The position numbers and the translations under genes are program-made. From assembly GCF_000018045.1 (NCBI RefSeq), contig NC_009792.1:2108001-2172000 (forward strand): DNA of 64,000 bases, written 5' to 3'. Each line of letters starts with the position of its first letter. The first letter of the stretch is position 1. The notes under the pieces were generated by a model. That model saw only the letters and a program-made list of their open reading frames with translations. It had not been told where the DNA came from and made no database searches. Source of the DNA: Citrobacter koseri ATCC BAA-895 (GTDB lineage: Bacteria; Pseudomonadota; Gammaproteobacteria; Enterobacterales; Enterobacteriaceae). Below, piece by piece: positions 16,529-25,733 of this stretch.

Positions 16529-17791
16529 ATGGCTTTAACCTTCACAAGCGATACATTACCGGCCGATCATAAAGCGGCGATCCGGCAGATGAAGCAGGCG
16601 TTGCGGGCGCAGCTCGGTGATGTGCAGGGCGTTTTTGACAGGCTCAGCGAGGTGATTGCCACACGCGTGGCGGAAATCAATACGCTCAAAGCGCAGGGCG
16701 ATGCCGTCTGGCCTGCGCTGTCTTACGCGGATATCCAGTCCGGCGCCATCACGGCAGCGCAGCGTGAACAGATCAAGCGGCGCGGATGCGCGGTCATTAA
16801 GGGCCATTTCCCGCGGGAACAGGCGCTGGCATGGGATCAATCTATGCTGGATTATCTGGATCGCAACCATTTTGATGAGGTGTACAAAGGTCCCGGCGAT
16901 AACTTCTTCGGCACATTAACCGCCTCCCGCCCTGAAATTTATCCGATTTACTGGTCGCAGGCGCAGATGCAGGCTCGTCAGAGCGAAGAGATGGCGAACG
17001 TTCAGTCTTTCCTTAATCGGCTGTGGACATTTGAAAGCGACGGCAGACAGTGGTTCAACCCGGATATCAGCGTGATCTACCCGGATCGCATCCGCCGCCG
17101 CCCGCCCGGCACCACCTCAAAAGGTCTGGGGGCGCATACCGATTCCGGCGCGCTGGAACGCTGGCTGCTGCCCGCCTATCAACGGGTTTTCGCCAGTATC
17201 TTTAACGGCGAACTGGAGAAGTACGATCCCTGGCATGCCGCCTACCGTACCGAAGTCGAAGAGTATACGGTCGATAACACCACCAAATGCTCGGTTTTCC
17301 GCACCTTCCAGGGGTGGACGGCGCTGTCAGATATGCTGCCGGGCCAGGGCTTGCTGCATGTGGTGCCGATTCCAGAAGCGATGGCGTATATTCTGTTACG
17401 CCCCCTGCTGGATGACGTTCCTGAAGATGAACTGTGCGGCGTTGCACCAGGCCGGGTGCTGCCGGTTTCGCAACAATGGCATCCGCTGCTGATTGAGGCA
17501 TTGACCAGTATTCCGCAACTGGAGGCCGGGGACTCCGTCTGGTGGCATTGCGATGTGATCCACTCCGTCGCGCCGGTGGAAAATCAGCAAGGCTGGGGGA
17601 ACGTGATGTACATCCCCGCCGCGCCGATGTGTGAGAAAAACCTGGCTTACGCGCACAAGGTCAAAGCCGCGCTGGAAACGGGCGCATCGCCAGGCGATTT
17701 CCCGCGTGAAGATTACGAAACAAACTGGGAAGGCCGTTTTACGCTGAGCGATCTGAACATTCACGGAAAACGCGCGCTGGGCATGAGTTAA
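16529..17791 (+). CDS. ybiU: YbiU, DUF1479 family protein
   Basis: 420 residues, near-identical in plan to E. coli YbiU (421). DUF1479 proteins are thought to adopt the double-stranded beta-helix fold of Fe(II)/2-oxoglutarate dioxygenases. Consistent with that, I see HTDSGALERW (His-x-Asp pair) and a distal His in WWHCDVIHSVAPV, plus RGCAVIKGHFPREQA near the N-terminus. No substrate is known to me. The start at ATG 16529 follows GAGGTGG; a GTG two codons earlier is possible. It sits next to ybiV and carries the same upstream dyad as pflEF and ybiV, so it may process a product of that pathway. It is convergent with the LacI-type regulator gene. Confidence 0.88.
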   Translation: MALTFTSDTLPADHKAAIRQMKQALRAQLGDVQGVFDRLSEVIATRVAEINTLKAQGDAVWPALSYADIQSGAITAAQREQIKRRGCAVIKGHFPREQALAWDQSMLDYLDRNHFDEVYKGPGDNFFGTLTASRPEIYPIYWSQAQMQARQSEEMANVQSFLNRLWTFESDGRQWFNPDISVIYPDRIRRRPPGTTSKGLGAHTDSGALERWLLPAYQRVFASIFNGELEKYDPWHAAYRTEVEEYTVDNTTKCSVFRTFQGWTALSDMLPGQGLLHVVPIPEAMAYILLRPLLDDVPEDELCGVAPGRVLPVSQQWHPLLIEALTSIPQLEAGDSVWWHCDVIHSVAPVENQQGWGNVMYIPAAPMCEKNLAYAHKVKAALETGASPGDFPREDYETNWEGRFTLSDLNIHGKRALGMS

Positions 17792-18861
17792 GCGTCATAC
17801 AGCCCTTCCCGCTCTACGGCGGTGCGTCGTTTCCCTGGACGTATCCGCCGCACCGACTCCCGCACCGTCAACGTGCCGTTCAGCAACAGCGTACCGATTG
17901 GCGCATTCGGACGAACCAGACGTTGTTGCAGCATATGTACCGCCTCCGTCCCCAGCTCATCGCGCGGCACATGCACTGCTGTTAACGGCACATCCTGAAT
18001 TTCCGCCAGATTAAAGCCGTCAATACTCATCACCGACACATCCTGCGGCACGCGAAGGCCGCGCTTTTGCAACGCGCTGATGACGCCCGCCGCCATAAAA
18101 TCACCGCCGACCAAAAACGCCGTCGGCAACGCCTTATCCGGCGTATTCGCCAGCCATTCGCTGACCCGCTGCTCCGCCTCTTTCGCACTGAAACTCGGCG
18201 ATACCAGTAAATCCCGCTTATCGTTAAATTTCAGATTATGGGTTTGCCAGGCGTCGCGAATGCCGGCCAGACGCAGCTCCATCGTGTAGCGACGCAGACA
18301 GAGCACCGTCATCACGTCGCGATGCCCCATTGAAAAAAGATAATCAGCGGCAAGTTCGCCAATGGCGCGGTGATCGGGCGAAACGGCTGGCAAACGCATT
18401 CGCTGGTCGCGGCAATTAATCAGTACGCAGGGTTTCCCCACGTCCACTGCCAAATCGTGAATATGCGGATCGTCAATCCCTAACAAAATCGCCGCCTGCG
18501 TTTCCGCTTCGTTCATCCGCGCGAGGAAAAGCTGCGCGTCACTGTCCAGCTCCTCAAGCGCGCAATAACGCAGCCGTACTTCATACGCCGTCAGCCCTTT
18601 ACTCACGTTCTGAATCACGCGGTAGTAAAAGATGTCGGACCGCTCATCAAACGCCCGCTGCGGCGCAAAGACCACCAGACTATTCAGCAACAGCCTGCCT
18701 GCCGCCATCCCGTCCATGACGCCCAGCTCCCGCGCGCACTCCAGCACTTTGTTGCGCGCTTTTTCACTGGTATTTGCCTTCCCCGCCAGCACGCGGGAGA
18801 CGGTGCTGACGGAAAGCTGCGTCCGCGCGGCAATTTCGCTGATTTTGAGCCTTTTATCCAT
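17788..18861 (-). CDS. LacI-family transcriptional regulator of the MFS-GH31 locus
   Basis: N-terminal LacI helix-turn-helix ISEIAARTQLSVSTVSRVLAGK, then a periplasmic-binding-protein-like effector domain ending with VHVPRDELGTEAVHMLQQRL and a basic tail. 357 residues from the ATG at 18861 (MDKRLKISEI), which has GGAG at a slightly long distance. An ATG six codons upstream (18879) lacks a ribosome site but cannot be excluded. It diverges from the transporter and glycosidase genes, the standard arrangement for a local repressor that senses the sugar. It overlaps the ybiU 3' end by 4 bp. No E. coli K-12 counterpart at this position is known to me; the inducer is unknown. Confidence 0.88.
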   Translation of the reverse strand: MDKRLKISEIAARTQLSVSTVSRVLAGKANTSEKARNKVLECARELGVMDGMAAGRLLLNSLVVFAPQRAFDERSDIFYYRVIQNVSKGLTAYEVRLRYCALEELDSDAQLFLARMNEAETQAAILLGIDDPHIHDLAVDVGKPCVLINCRDQRMRLPAVSPDHRAIGELAADYLFSMGHRDVMTVLCLRRYTMELRLAGIRDAWQTHNLKFNDKRDLLVSPSFSAKEAEQRVSEWLANTPDKALPTAFLVGGDFMAAGVISALQKRGLRVPQDVSVMSIDGFNLAEIQDVPLTAVHVPRDELGTEAVHMLQQRLVRPNAPIGTLLLNGTLTVRESVRRIRPGKRRTAVEREGLYDA

Positions 18862-18886
18862 TTTGTGATCTTGCTCCATTTGCTAA

Positions 18887-18902
18887 ATGAAAAAATTTTC
18901 AT
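18887..18902. promoter_or_regulatory. Candidate LacI-type operator near the regulator start
   Basis: ATGAAAA-AA-TTTTCAT is a perfect 7-bp dyad just upstream of the regulator gene. Its inward TGAAA/TTTCA layout suits LacI-family proteins, so autoregulation is possible. AT-rich, so chance is not negligible. Confidence 0.35.
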
Positions 18903-19041
18903 AACGCACAAACAGGGAAATAACTGGCTTAACGTCCATCTTGCCAGAGCGATACCGTTAGTAATGAGAAAACTTGCACAAAATCCACTATTGCCCGCCC
19001 ATTTTCTCACTTAACCTGAACTTGTCACACAACTTACATAC

Positions 19042-19058
19042 TAGTTGTATAGCAACTA
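19042..19058. promoter_or_regulatory. Inverted repeat in the regulator-transporter gap
   Basis: TAGTTG-TATAG-CAACTA, 6-bp perfect arms with a 5-bp gap, midway between the divergent genes. Possible binding site or promoter-associated structure; no specific protein is suggested. Confidence 0.3.
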
Positions 19059-19111
19059 AGAATAAATAAAAAGATAATTTTCAATGAGATAACAAAATTT
19101 GTGTGACACCA

Positions 19112-19119
19112 AAACGTTT
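19112..19119. promoter_or_regulatory. Candidate LacI-family operator upstream of the transporter
   Basis: AAACGTTT with the central CG dinucleotide typical of LacI/GalR operators, 35 bp before the transporter ATG in the divergent gap. A good candidate site for the adjacent regulator. Confidence 0.45.
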
Positions 19120-19153
19120 GTTTCCCCTACCGTCCGTCTTGTGGAGAAAAGAA

Positions 19154-20455
19154 ATGAGTCAGGACATCAATAACACTGTCGCCGCGAGTAAAACCCGCCG
19201 CGTCATCAAAAATTTGCGCTGGTATGTGCTGGTGCTGTTCTTACTGGGTGTGACCGTTAACTACATCACGCGTAACTCGCTGGGTATCCTGGCGCCGGAG
19301 CTAAAAGAGAGTCTGGGGATCACCACCGAGCAATACTCCTGGATTGTCGGCGCGTTCCAGATTGCCTACACCATTTTCCAGCCCCTGTGCGGCTGGCTGA
19401 TCGATGTGATTGGCCTGAAGATTGGCTTTATGGTCTGCGCCGGGATCTGGGCGCTGATGTGTATCTTCCACGCGGGCGCCGGAAGCTGGCTGCATCTGGC
19501 GATTTTGCGCTTCTTTATGGGCGCATCTGAAGCGGCCGCTACGCCAGCCAACGCCAAAACCATCGGCGAATGGTTCCCGAAATCAGAGCGTCCGGTCGCG
19601 GCGGGCTGGGCAGGCGTCGGCTTCTCAATTGGCGCCATGCTGGCGCCGCCAATCATCTACTTCGCGCACGCCTCATTCGGCTGGCAGGGCGCATTTATGT
19701 TTACCGGCGTGCTGGCACTGCTGTGGGTGATCCTGTGGTGGGCGTTCTACCATAACCCGGAACAGCACCCGAACCTGAGTGAAGAGGAGCTGGAGTATAT
19801 CAAGCAGGATAACGAGCCTCCGGCCGTGAAACTGCCCTTCCTGACCGCGCTGAAAACCGTGTCGAAAAATAAACGTTTCTACGGTATCGCGATCCCGGCC
19901 TTTATGGCAGAACCGGCCTGGGCGGTGCTGAGCTTCTGGGTGCCGCTGTATCTGGCGAAGGAACACGGCATGGATCTGAAGCAGATCGCCATGTTTGCCT
20001 GGCTGCCGTTCCTCGCCGCCGATCTCGGCAGCGTGGCGAGCGGCTACCTCACCCGCTTGTATACCCGTCTGTTTGGCTGCTCTCGCGTTAATTCCGTGGT
20101 GGCAAGCTCCGTGACCGGCGCGTTTCTGATGATTTCTCTCGGCATCGTGGCCATTACCCGCGATCCGTATATCACCATCGTGCTGATCTCCATCGGCGGC
20201 TTCGGTCATCAGATCATCTCCTGCATGCTGAGCGCACTGGTCGTGGAGTCGTTTGATAAAGGCCAGATGGCGACCGTCAACGGAATGCGCGGCTCTGCGG
20301 CGTGGATCGCCAGCTTCCTCTTCTCTCTGTTAATTGGCGTTACCGCCGACAAAATCGGCTTTAACCCGCTCTTTATCGCCATGGGGTTCTTTGACCTGAT
20401 TGGCGCTGTTTTCCTGGTGGCATTTATTGCTGAACGTCGCGCCAAGCGCGCCTGA
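19154..20455 (+). CDS. MFS transporter, ExuT-like (anion:cation symporter family)
   Basis: 433 residues with about 12 membrane segments. Close in pattern to hexuronate transporter ExuT: LRWYVLVLF, NYITRNSLGILAPELK, EQYSWIVGAFQIAYTIFQP, GASEAAATPANAKTIGEWFP and FLAEPAW-like FMAEPAW. This family moves acidic or neutral sugars with protons. The ATG at 19154 has GGAGAAAAG upstream; an in-frame GTG at 19103 would add 17 residues of no family character. It lies 17 bp upstream of the GH31 gene in one operon, opposite a LacI-type regulator. I infer that it imports a glycoside cleaved by the GH31 enzyme. The exact substrate cannot be read from sequence. Confidence 0.88.
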   Translation: MSQDINNTVAASKTRRVIKNLRWYVLVLFLLGVTVNYITRNSLGILAPELKESLGITTEQYSWIVGAFQIAYTIFQPLCGWLIDVIGLKIGFMVCAGIWALMCIFHAGAGSWLHLAILRFFMGASEAAATPANAKTIGEWFPKSERPVAAGWAGVGFSIGAMLAPPIIYFAHASFGWQGAFMFTGVLALLWVILWWAFYHNPEQHPNLSEEELEYIKQDNEPPAVKLPFLTALKTVSKNKRFYGIAIPAFMAEPAWAVLSFWVPLYLAKEHGMDLKQIAMFAWLPFLAADLGSVASGYLTRLYTRLFGCSRVNSVVASSVTGAFLMISLGIVAITRDPYITIVLISIGGFGHQIISCMLSALVVESFDKGQMATVNGMRGSAAWIASFLFSLLIGVTADKIGFNPLFIAMGFFDLIGAVFLVAFIAERRAKRA

Positions 20456-20472
20456 TAGTGGATGTATTGCGT

Positions 20473-22836
20473 ATGAAAACCCTGAAAAACTGGATTGTAG
20501 AGAAACAGTCGGCCCATCATCTGGAACTGCTGGTCGATGGTCAACACCATCTGTGCCTGTACGTACTGGAAGAAAATCTGTTTCGCGTGCTGATCAAACG
20601 TAAAGGCGAACTGGCATTAGACAGAACCTGGAGTATCGCCCCGGCGCAGGATGTGCCGTGGGAAGGCCGCAGCCGCGAAGATGTAAGCGGCTTTAGCTGC
20701 CCGGCCTGGCAACTGACGCAGCAGGATGGCGCGCTGATTGTCGCTACTGAGCAACTGCGCGTGACCGTCCACCAGCCGCTGTGGCTGGAGTGGCACTATC
20801 GCGATGAGGCGGGCGACTGGCAGCCGCTGGTCAACGACCGCCCCACCAGCGCCTATCTGCTGAACGCTCACGGCGACGGCGTGGCGCACTATTTAAGCCG
20901 CCGTAAAGATGAACGTTTTTACGGTCTGGGCGAGAAAGCGGGCGACCTGCAACGCAACGGCCAACGCTATGAGATGCGCAACCTTGACGCGATGGGCTAT
21001 AACGCGGTCAGCACCGATCCGCTGTACAAACATATTCCATTCACCATCGCCCGCCGCGATGACGTCAGCTACGGTCTGTTTTACGACAACCTGAGCAGCT
21101 GCTGGCTGGATCTGGGCAATGAAATCGACAACTATCACACTGCCTATCGCCGCTGGCAGGCGGAAGCGGGCGATATCGATTACTACATCTTTACCGGCAA
21201 GCGTGTGCTGGATGTCACCAAAGCCTTTGTGCGCCTGACGGGGAAAACCCTGTTCGGGCCGAAGTGGAGCCTGGGTTACAGCGGCTCGACCATGCATTAC
21301 ACCGATGCGTCGGACGCGCAAAACCAGCTGATGAACTTTATCCGTCTGTGCAATGAACACGCGATTCCGTGCGATTCGTTCCAGCTTTCATCTGGCTACA
21401 CCTCCATTAACGGCAAACGCTACGTCTTTAACTGGAACTACGACAAGGTGCCGCAGCCGAAAGTGATGACCCAGGCATTCCACGATGCGGGGTTGAAGCT
21501 GGCGGCCAACATTAAACCGTGTCTGTTGCAGGATCACCCGCGCTACAACGAAGTCGCGGAAAGAGGGTTATTTATCCGTGATTCGGAAACCGATGCGCCG
21601 GAACATTCAAGTTTCTGGGATGACGAAGGTTCTAACCTTGATTTCACCAATCCGCAAACCGTCGCCTGGTGGCAGGAAGGCGTCACCACGCAGTTGCTGG
21701 AGATGGGGATCGACTCCACCTGGAACGACAACAACGAGTTTGAAGTGTGGGATGGCGAAGCCCGCTGCCACGGCTTTGGCCGCGAAATCGCCATCAAACA
21801 TATTCGCCCGGTCATGCCGCTGTTAATGATGCGCGCCTCGCTGGAAGCGCAGCAGCGCTTTGCGCCGGAAAAACGCCCGTACCTGATCTCCCGTTCCGGC
21901 TGCGCCGGGATGCAGCGTTACGTGCAAACCTGGAGCGGCGATAACCGCACCAGTTGGGATACCCTGCGCTACAACACCCGCATGGGGCTGGGGATGAGTC
22001 TGTCCGGGCTGTATAACGTGGGTCACGACGTCGGCGGTTTCTCTGGTGATAAACCGGATGCGGAGCTGTTCGTGCGCTGGGTACAGAACGGCGTGATGCA
22101 CCCTCGCTTTACCATCCACTCATGGAATGACGATCATACGGTGAATGAGCCGTGGATGTACCCGGGCGTGACGCCGGCGATTCGTAGCGCGATTGAGCTA
22201 CGTTACCGTCTGCTGCCCTACTTCTACACGCTGCTGTGGCAGGCGCACGCCGACGACGAGCCGATGCTGCGCCCCACTTTCCTCGACCACGAGCACGACG
22301 CGCAAACCTTCGCAGAGTGCGACGACTTCCTGCTTGGCCGCAATATTCTGGTGGCAAGCGTGGTGGAACCTGGTCAACGTGAACGCCGCGTCTGGCTGCC
22401 GGATAACGAAACCGGCTGGTACGATTTCGATAGCCACGAATGGTTCTCTGGCGGCCAGTGGATCACGCTGAACGCGCCGCTGGAAAAACTGCCGCTGCTG
22501 GTACGCGCCGGTGCAGGCCTGCCGCTGAGCGAACGGATCACCCATGTCAGCGCTGAACGAGACGATACCCGCGAGCTGAAACTGTTCCCGGTCAAAGGTG
22601 TGGGGACAACGTCCGGTCTGCTGTTTGAAGACGATGGCGAAAGCTGGGGTTATCAGACGGGCAATGCCCTGTGGGTGGAATGGGAGATGGTGTGCGATGG
22701 GGCGACCGTCAACCTGAAGATCAACGCGCGTGGAGACTATCGTCCGGCGTGGAACGCGTTGCAGGTATCGTTACCGGCGGGGGAAAAACGCACGCTGCGG
22801 GTGAATGGCGTTGAAGGGAGTGAGTGGGTGCTCTGA
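20473..22836 (+). CDS. GH31 alpha-glycosidase, cytoplasmic
   Basis: 787 residues from ATG 20473 (a GTG five codons earlier is possible; neither has a strong ribosome site). Family 31 layout: N-terminal beta-sandwich with RFYGLGEKAGDLQRNG, a (beta/alpha)8 barrel and distal beta domains. The nucleophile is D419 in STWNDNNEFEVWD and the acid/base is D490 in TWSGDNRTSWD. No signal peptide, so it acts on imported sugar. The partner transporter is ExuT-like, which leaves open an acidic or unusual alpha-glycoside rather than plain maltose-type substrates. Retaining hydrolysis is expected for the family; activity as a transglycosidase cannot be excluded. It is followed by a REP-like hairpin that also terminates transcription. 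Confidence 0.87.
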   Translation: MKTLKNWIVEKQSAHHLELLVDGQHHLCLYVLEENLFRVLIKRKGELALDRTWSIAPAQDVPWEGRSREDVSGFSCPAWQLTQQDGALIVATEQLRVTVHQPLWLEWHYRDEAGDWQPLVNDRPTSAYLLNAHGDGVAHYLSRRKDERFYGLGEKAGDLQRNGQRYEMRNLDAMGYNAVSTDPLYKHIPFTIARRDDVSYGLFYDNLSSCWLDLGNEIDNYHTAYRRWQAEAGDIDYYIFTGKRVLDVTKAFVRLTGKTLFGPKWSLGYSGSTMHYTDASDAQNQLMNFIRLCNEHAIPCDSFQLSSGYTSINGKRYVFNWNYDKVPQPKVMTQAFHDAGLKLAANIKPCLLQDHPRYNEVAERGLFIRDSETDAPEHSSFWDDEGSNLDFTNPQTVAWWQEGVTTQLLEMGIDSTWNDNNEFEVWDGEARCHGFGREIAIKHIRPVMPLLMMRASLEAQQRFAPEKRPYLISRSGCAGMQRYVQTWSGDNRTSWDTLRYNTRMGLGMSLSGLYNVGHDVGGFSGDKPDAELFVRWVQNGVMHPRFTIHSWNDDHTVNEPWMYPGVTPAIRSAIELRYRLLPYFYTLLWQAHADDEPMLRPTFLDHEHDAQTFAECDDFLLGRNILVASVVEPGQRERRVWLPDNETGWYDFDSHEWFSGGQWITLNAPLEKLPLLVRAGAGLPLSERITHVSAERDDTRELKLFPVKGVGTTSGLLFEDDGESWGYQTGNALWVEWEMVCDGATVNLKINARGDYRPAWNALQVSLPAGEKRTLRVNGVEGSEWVL

Positions 22837-22887
22837 AAGCTGCCGGGGGGCGGCTTCGCCTTACCCGGCCTACAAACTGTAGCGTAG

Positions 22888-22920
22888 GCCCGGTAAGCAT
22901 AGCGCCACCGGGCTTTTTTT
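22888..22920 (+). terminator. REP-like terminator after the GH31 gene
   Basis: GCCCGGT-12 nt-ACCGGGC followed by seven T. A second, REP-like arm pair (GGCTTCGCCTTACCCGGCC) precedes it from about 22852. The T run overlaps the ybiT stop codon (22919-22921) of the convergent gene. Confidence 0.8.
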
Positions 22921-24514
22921 AGCCGTCGATCCCTTTACTACGCAGATAATCTTCGTAGTTGCCGCTGAAGTCCACCACGCGCTGCGGCGTAATTTCCAGC
23001 ACGCGCGTCGCCAGCGAGCTAACAAACTCACGGTCGTGAGAAACGAAAATCAGCGTGCCCTGATACATCTCCAGCGCCATGTTCAGCGATTCGATCGATT
23101 CCATATCCAGGTGGTTGGTCGGTTCGTCCATCACCAGGATATTCGGTTTCTGCATCATCAGCTTACCGAACAACATACGCCCTTTTTCACCACCGGAGAG
23201 CACCTTCGCCGGTTTTCTGATATCGTCCTGGCTGAACAACAGACGGCCAAGAATGCTGCGTACCGCCTGCTCGTCATCGCCTTCCTGCTTCCACTGACTC
23301 ATCCATTCAAACACCGTCAGGTCATTTTCGAACTCATATTCGTGATCCTGCGCGTAATACCCAATGCGCGCGTTCTCTGACCATTTCACGGTGCCGTTGT
23401 CCGGCGCCAGATCGCCCACCAGCGTTTTCAGCAACGTGGATTTACCCACGCCGTTAGTCCCGAGTACCGCAAGCTTTTCGCCCACTTCCAGCAGCAGATT
23501 GACGCCCTTGAACAGCGGGCCGTTATCAAAGCCTTTCACGAGCGCTTCCACTTCCAGCGCGTTACGGAACAGCTTCTTATCCTGTTCAAAACGGATGAAC
23601 GGGTTCTGACGGCTGGAGGCCTTCACTTCATCAAGCTTAATTTTATCAATCTGACGGGCACGAGACGTTGCCTGGCGAGACTTAGACGCGTTAGCGCTAA
23701 AGCGGCTGACGAAAGATTGCAGGTCTGCAATCTGCGCCTTTTTCTTGGCGTTATCGGCCAGCAGGCGTTCACGCGCCTGGGTGGCGGCAGTCATATACTC
23801 GTCGTAGTTACCCGGGTAAATGCGCAGTTCGCCGTAATCCAGATCCGCCATGTGGGTGCACACCATATTCAGGAAGTGACGGTCGTGCGAAATGATGATC
23901 ATGGTGCTGTCACGTTCGTTCAGTACCTGTTCCAGCCAACGGATCGTGTCGATGTCGAGGTTGTTGGTCGGTTCATCAAGCAGCAGGATATCGGGGTCGG
24001 AAAACAGCGCCTGCGCCAACAGGACACGCAGCTTCCAGCCTGGCGCAACTTCGCTCATCGGGCCGTAGTGCTGCTCAACCGGAATCCCCACGCCCAGCAG
24101 CAGTTCGCCCGCGCGCGCTTCGGCAGAGTAACCATCCATTTCGCCGTATTTCACTTCCAGATCGGCCACTTTATAGCCATCTTCTTCGCTCATTTCCGGC
24201 AGCGCGTAGATGCGGTCGCGTTCCTGTTTCACTTCCCACAGCTCAACATGCCCCATGATCACCGTGTCGAGTACGCTGAACTCTTCGAAGGCAAACTGAT
24301 CCTGGCGCAGCTTACCGATACGCTCGTTCGGATCGAGAGAGACGTTGCCCAGCGTCGGTTCGAGATCGCCGCCGAGGATTTTCATAAAGGTGGATTTACC
24401 GCTACCGTTGGCGCCAATCAGGCCGTAACGGTTGCCGCCGCCAAATTTGACGGAAATATTTTCAAACAGCGGCTTGCTGCCGAACTGCATGGTGACGTTG
24501 CTGGAAACTAACAC
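22919..24514 (-). CDS. ybiT: YbiT, ABC-F ATPase (ribosome-associated, no membrane domain)
   Basis: Two ABC domains in one chain: Walker A GANGSGKST and GTNGVGKST, Walker B LLLDEPTNNLD and LVMDEPTNHLD. The long charged linker (ARERLLADNAKKKAQIADLQ region) is the P-site tRNA interaction motif of ABC-F proteins. These are translation factors that act on the ribosome and not transporters. I place the start at a GTG (24512-24514, MLVSSNVTMQFG) with CAGGA seven nt upstream, giving 531 residues against 530 in E. coli. An in-frame ATG at 24541 would add nine residues. It diverges from ldtB across about 220 bp. Confidence 0.93.
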   Translation of the reverse strand: MLVSSNVTMQFGSKPLFENISVKFGGGNRYGLIGANGSGKSTFMKILGGDLEPTLGNVSLDPNERIGKLRQDQFAFEEFSVLDTVIMGHVELWEVKQERDRIYALPEMSEEDGYKVADLEVKYGEMDGYSAEARAGELLLGVGIPVEQHYGPMSEVAPGWKLRVLLAQALFSDPDILLLDEPTNNLDIDTIRWLEQVLNERDSTMIIISHDRHFLNMVCTHMADLDYGELRIYPGNYDEYMTAATQARERLLADNAKKKAQIADLQSFVSRFSANASKSRQATSRARQIDKIKLDEVKASSRQNPFIRFEQDKKLFRNALEVEALVKGFDNGPLFKGVNLLLEVGEKLAVLGTNGVGKSTLLKTLVGDLAPDNGTVKWSENARIGYYAQDHEYEFENDLTVFEWMSQWKQEGDDEQAVRSILGRLLFSQDDIRKPAKVLSGGEKGRMLFGKLMMQKPNILVMDEPTNHLDMESIESLNMALEMYQGTLIFVSHDREFVSSLATRVLEITPQRVVDFSGNYEDYLRSKGIDG

Positions 24515-24641
24515 TGGCGTATCCTGAAAAATATGTGACAAACCGCTTATTATGCCACAAGTCTTAAATAAGATCGCGCCTCACGGTAAGCCGCTAAAAT
24601 TGTCCTCACGGGAAAAAAATGTGATTTCGTACACATCTGAA

Positions 24642-24670
24642 TTCCCACTTAACGGGAATGCACATATAAT
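24642..24670 (+). promoter_or_regulatory. Sigma-70 promoter of ldtB
   Basis: Perfect -10 TATAAT (24665-24670) and -35 TTCCCA at 17-bp spacing, about 60 bp upstream of the ldtB ATG. Confidence 0.6.
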
Positions 24671-24732
24671 GCGCTCCCAACATGACAGAATTCTCAACCC
24701 AATAGCCTGCCAGGCACTGAATCTCGCATAAC

Positions 24733-25653
24733 ATGAATATGAAATTAACAACGTTTTTCGCGGCGGCCCTCGCTGTAGTTGGCTTTTGCAGCACCGCCTC
24801 AGCGGTGACTTATCCTTTACCGACCGATGGCAGTCGCGTCGTTGGTCAAAACCAGGTGATCACTATCCCGGAAGGCAATACCCAACCGCTGGAGTATTTT
24901 GCGGCTGAATACCAGATGGGGCTGTCTAACATGCTGGAAGCGAATCCGGGTGTTGATACCTTCCTGCCAAAAGGCGGTACGGTGCTGAACATTCCTCAGC
25001 AGCTGATCCTGCCGGACACCGTGCATGAAGGCATTGTCATTAACAGTGCGGAAATGCGTCTGTACTACTACCCGAAAGGCACCAATACGGTGATCGTCCT
25101 GCCGATTGGTATCGGTCAGTTAGGGAAAGACACGCCAATCAACTGGACAACGAAAGTTGAGCGTAAGAAAGCAGGCCCGACCTGGACGCCGACGGCGAAA
25201 ATGCATGCCGAATACCGCGCGGCGGGCGAACCGCTGCCTGCCGTCGTGCCGGCTGGCCCGGATAACCCGATGGGTCTGTACGCGCTGTACATTGGTCGTC
25301 TGTATGCGATTCATGGCACCAACGCCAACTTCGGTATCGGCCTGCGCGTCAGCCACGGCTGCGTCCGTCTGCGTAACGACGACATCAAGTTCCTGTTTGA
25401 AAATGTGCCGGTCGGCACCCGCGTACAGTTTATCGACGAGCCGGTGAAAGCGACCACTGAGCCAGATGGCAGCCGTTACATTGAAGTCCATAACCCTCTG
25501 TCTACCACGGAAGCGCAGTTCGAAGGCGGCGAGATCGTACCGATTAACCTGAACAAAAGCGTTCAGAGCGTCACCAGCCAGCCTGATGTCGATCAGTCTG
25601 TGGTTGAGCAGGCCGTTCAGAACCGTTCCGGTATGCCGGTTCGTCTGAACTGA
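24733..25653 (+). CDS. ldtB: LdtB (YbiS), L,D-transpeptidase
   Basis: Periplasmic enzyme attaching Braun lipoprotein (Lpp) to peptidoglycan. 306 residues, same as E. coli. Signal peptide MNMKLTTFFAAALAVVGFC...ASA; a LysM-like segment near residues 40-90 (GNTQPLEYFAAEYQMGLSNM); then a YkuD catalytic domain with HGTNANFGIGLRVSHGCVRL and nucleophile C210. The stretch between 100 and 260 is almost unchanged from the E. coli sequence I recall, while the C-terminal tail varies. It stands alone between divergent ybiT and convergent ybiR with its own promoter. Confidence 0.95.
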   Translation: MNMKLTTFFAAALAVVGFCSTASAVTYPLPTDGSRVVGQNQVITIPEGNTQPLEYFAAEYQMGLSNMLEANPGVDTFLPKGGTVLNIPQQLILPDTVHEGIVINSAEMRLYYYPKGTNTVIVLPIGIGQLGKDTPINWTTKVERKKAGPTWTPTAKMHAEYRAAGEPLPAVVPAGPDNPMGLYALYIGRLYAIHGTNANFGIGLRVSHGCVRLRNDDIKFLFENVPVGTRVQFIDEPVKATTEPDGSRYIEVHNPLSTTEAQFEGGEIVPINLNKSVQSVTSQPDVDQSVVEQAVQNRSGMPVRLN

Positions 25654-25663
25654 TCAGAGCCAT

Positions 25664-25733
25664 GTGCCGGGTGGCGACTCTCGCCTTACCCGGCCTACCG
25701 CATCGGCCCGATAAGCGTAGCGCCATCGGGCCA
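25664..25733. repeat. REP-like element between ldtB and ybiR
   Basis: GCCGGGTGGCGACTCTCGCC-TTACCCGGC is followed by GGCCCGATAAGCG...CATCGGGCC, two facing REP units in the convergent gap. It ends at the ybiR stop. Confidence 0.75.

Noticed and set aside
17788..19120. The LacI-type protein as regulator of the TTTC-N4-GAAA sites
   Set aside because: LacI-family operators have a central CG with inward TGAAA/TTTCA arms. The shared dyad has the opposite polarity, and the LacI gene has its own better candidate sites.
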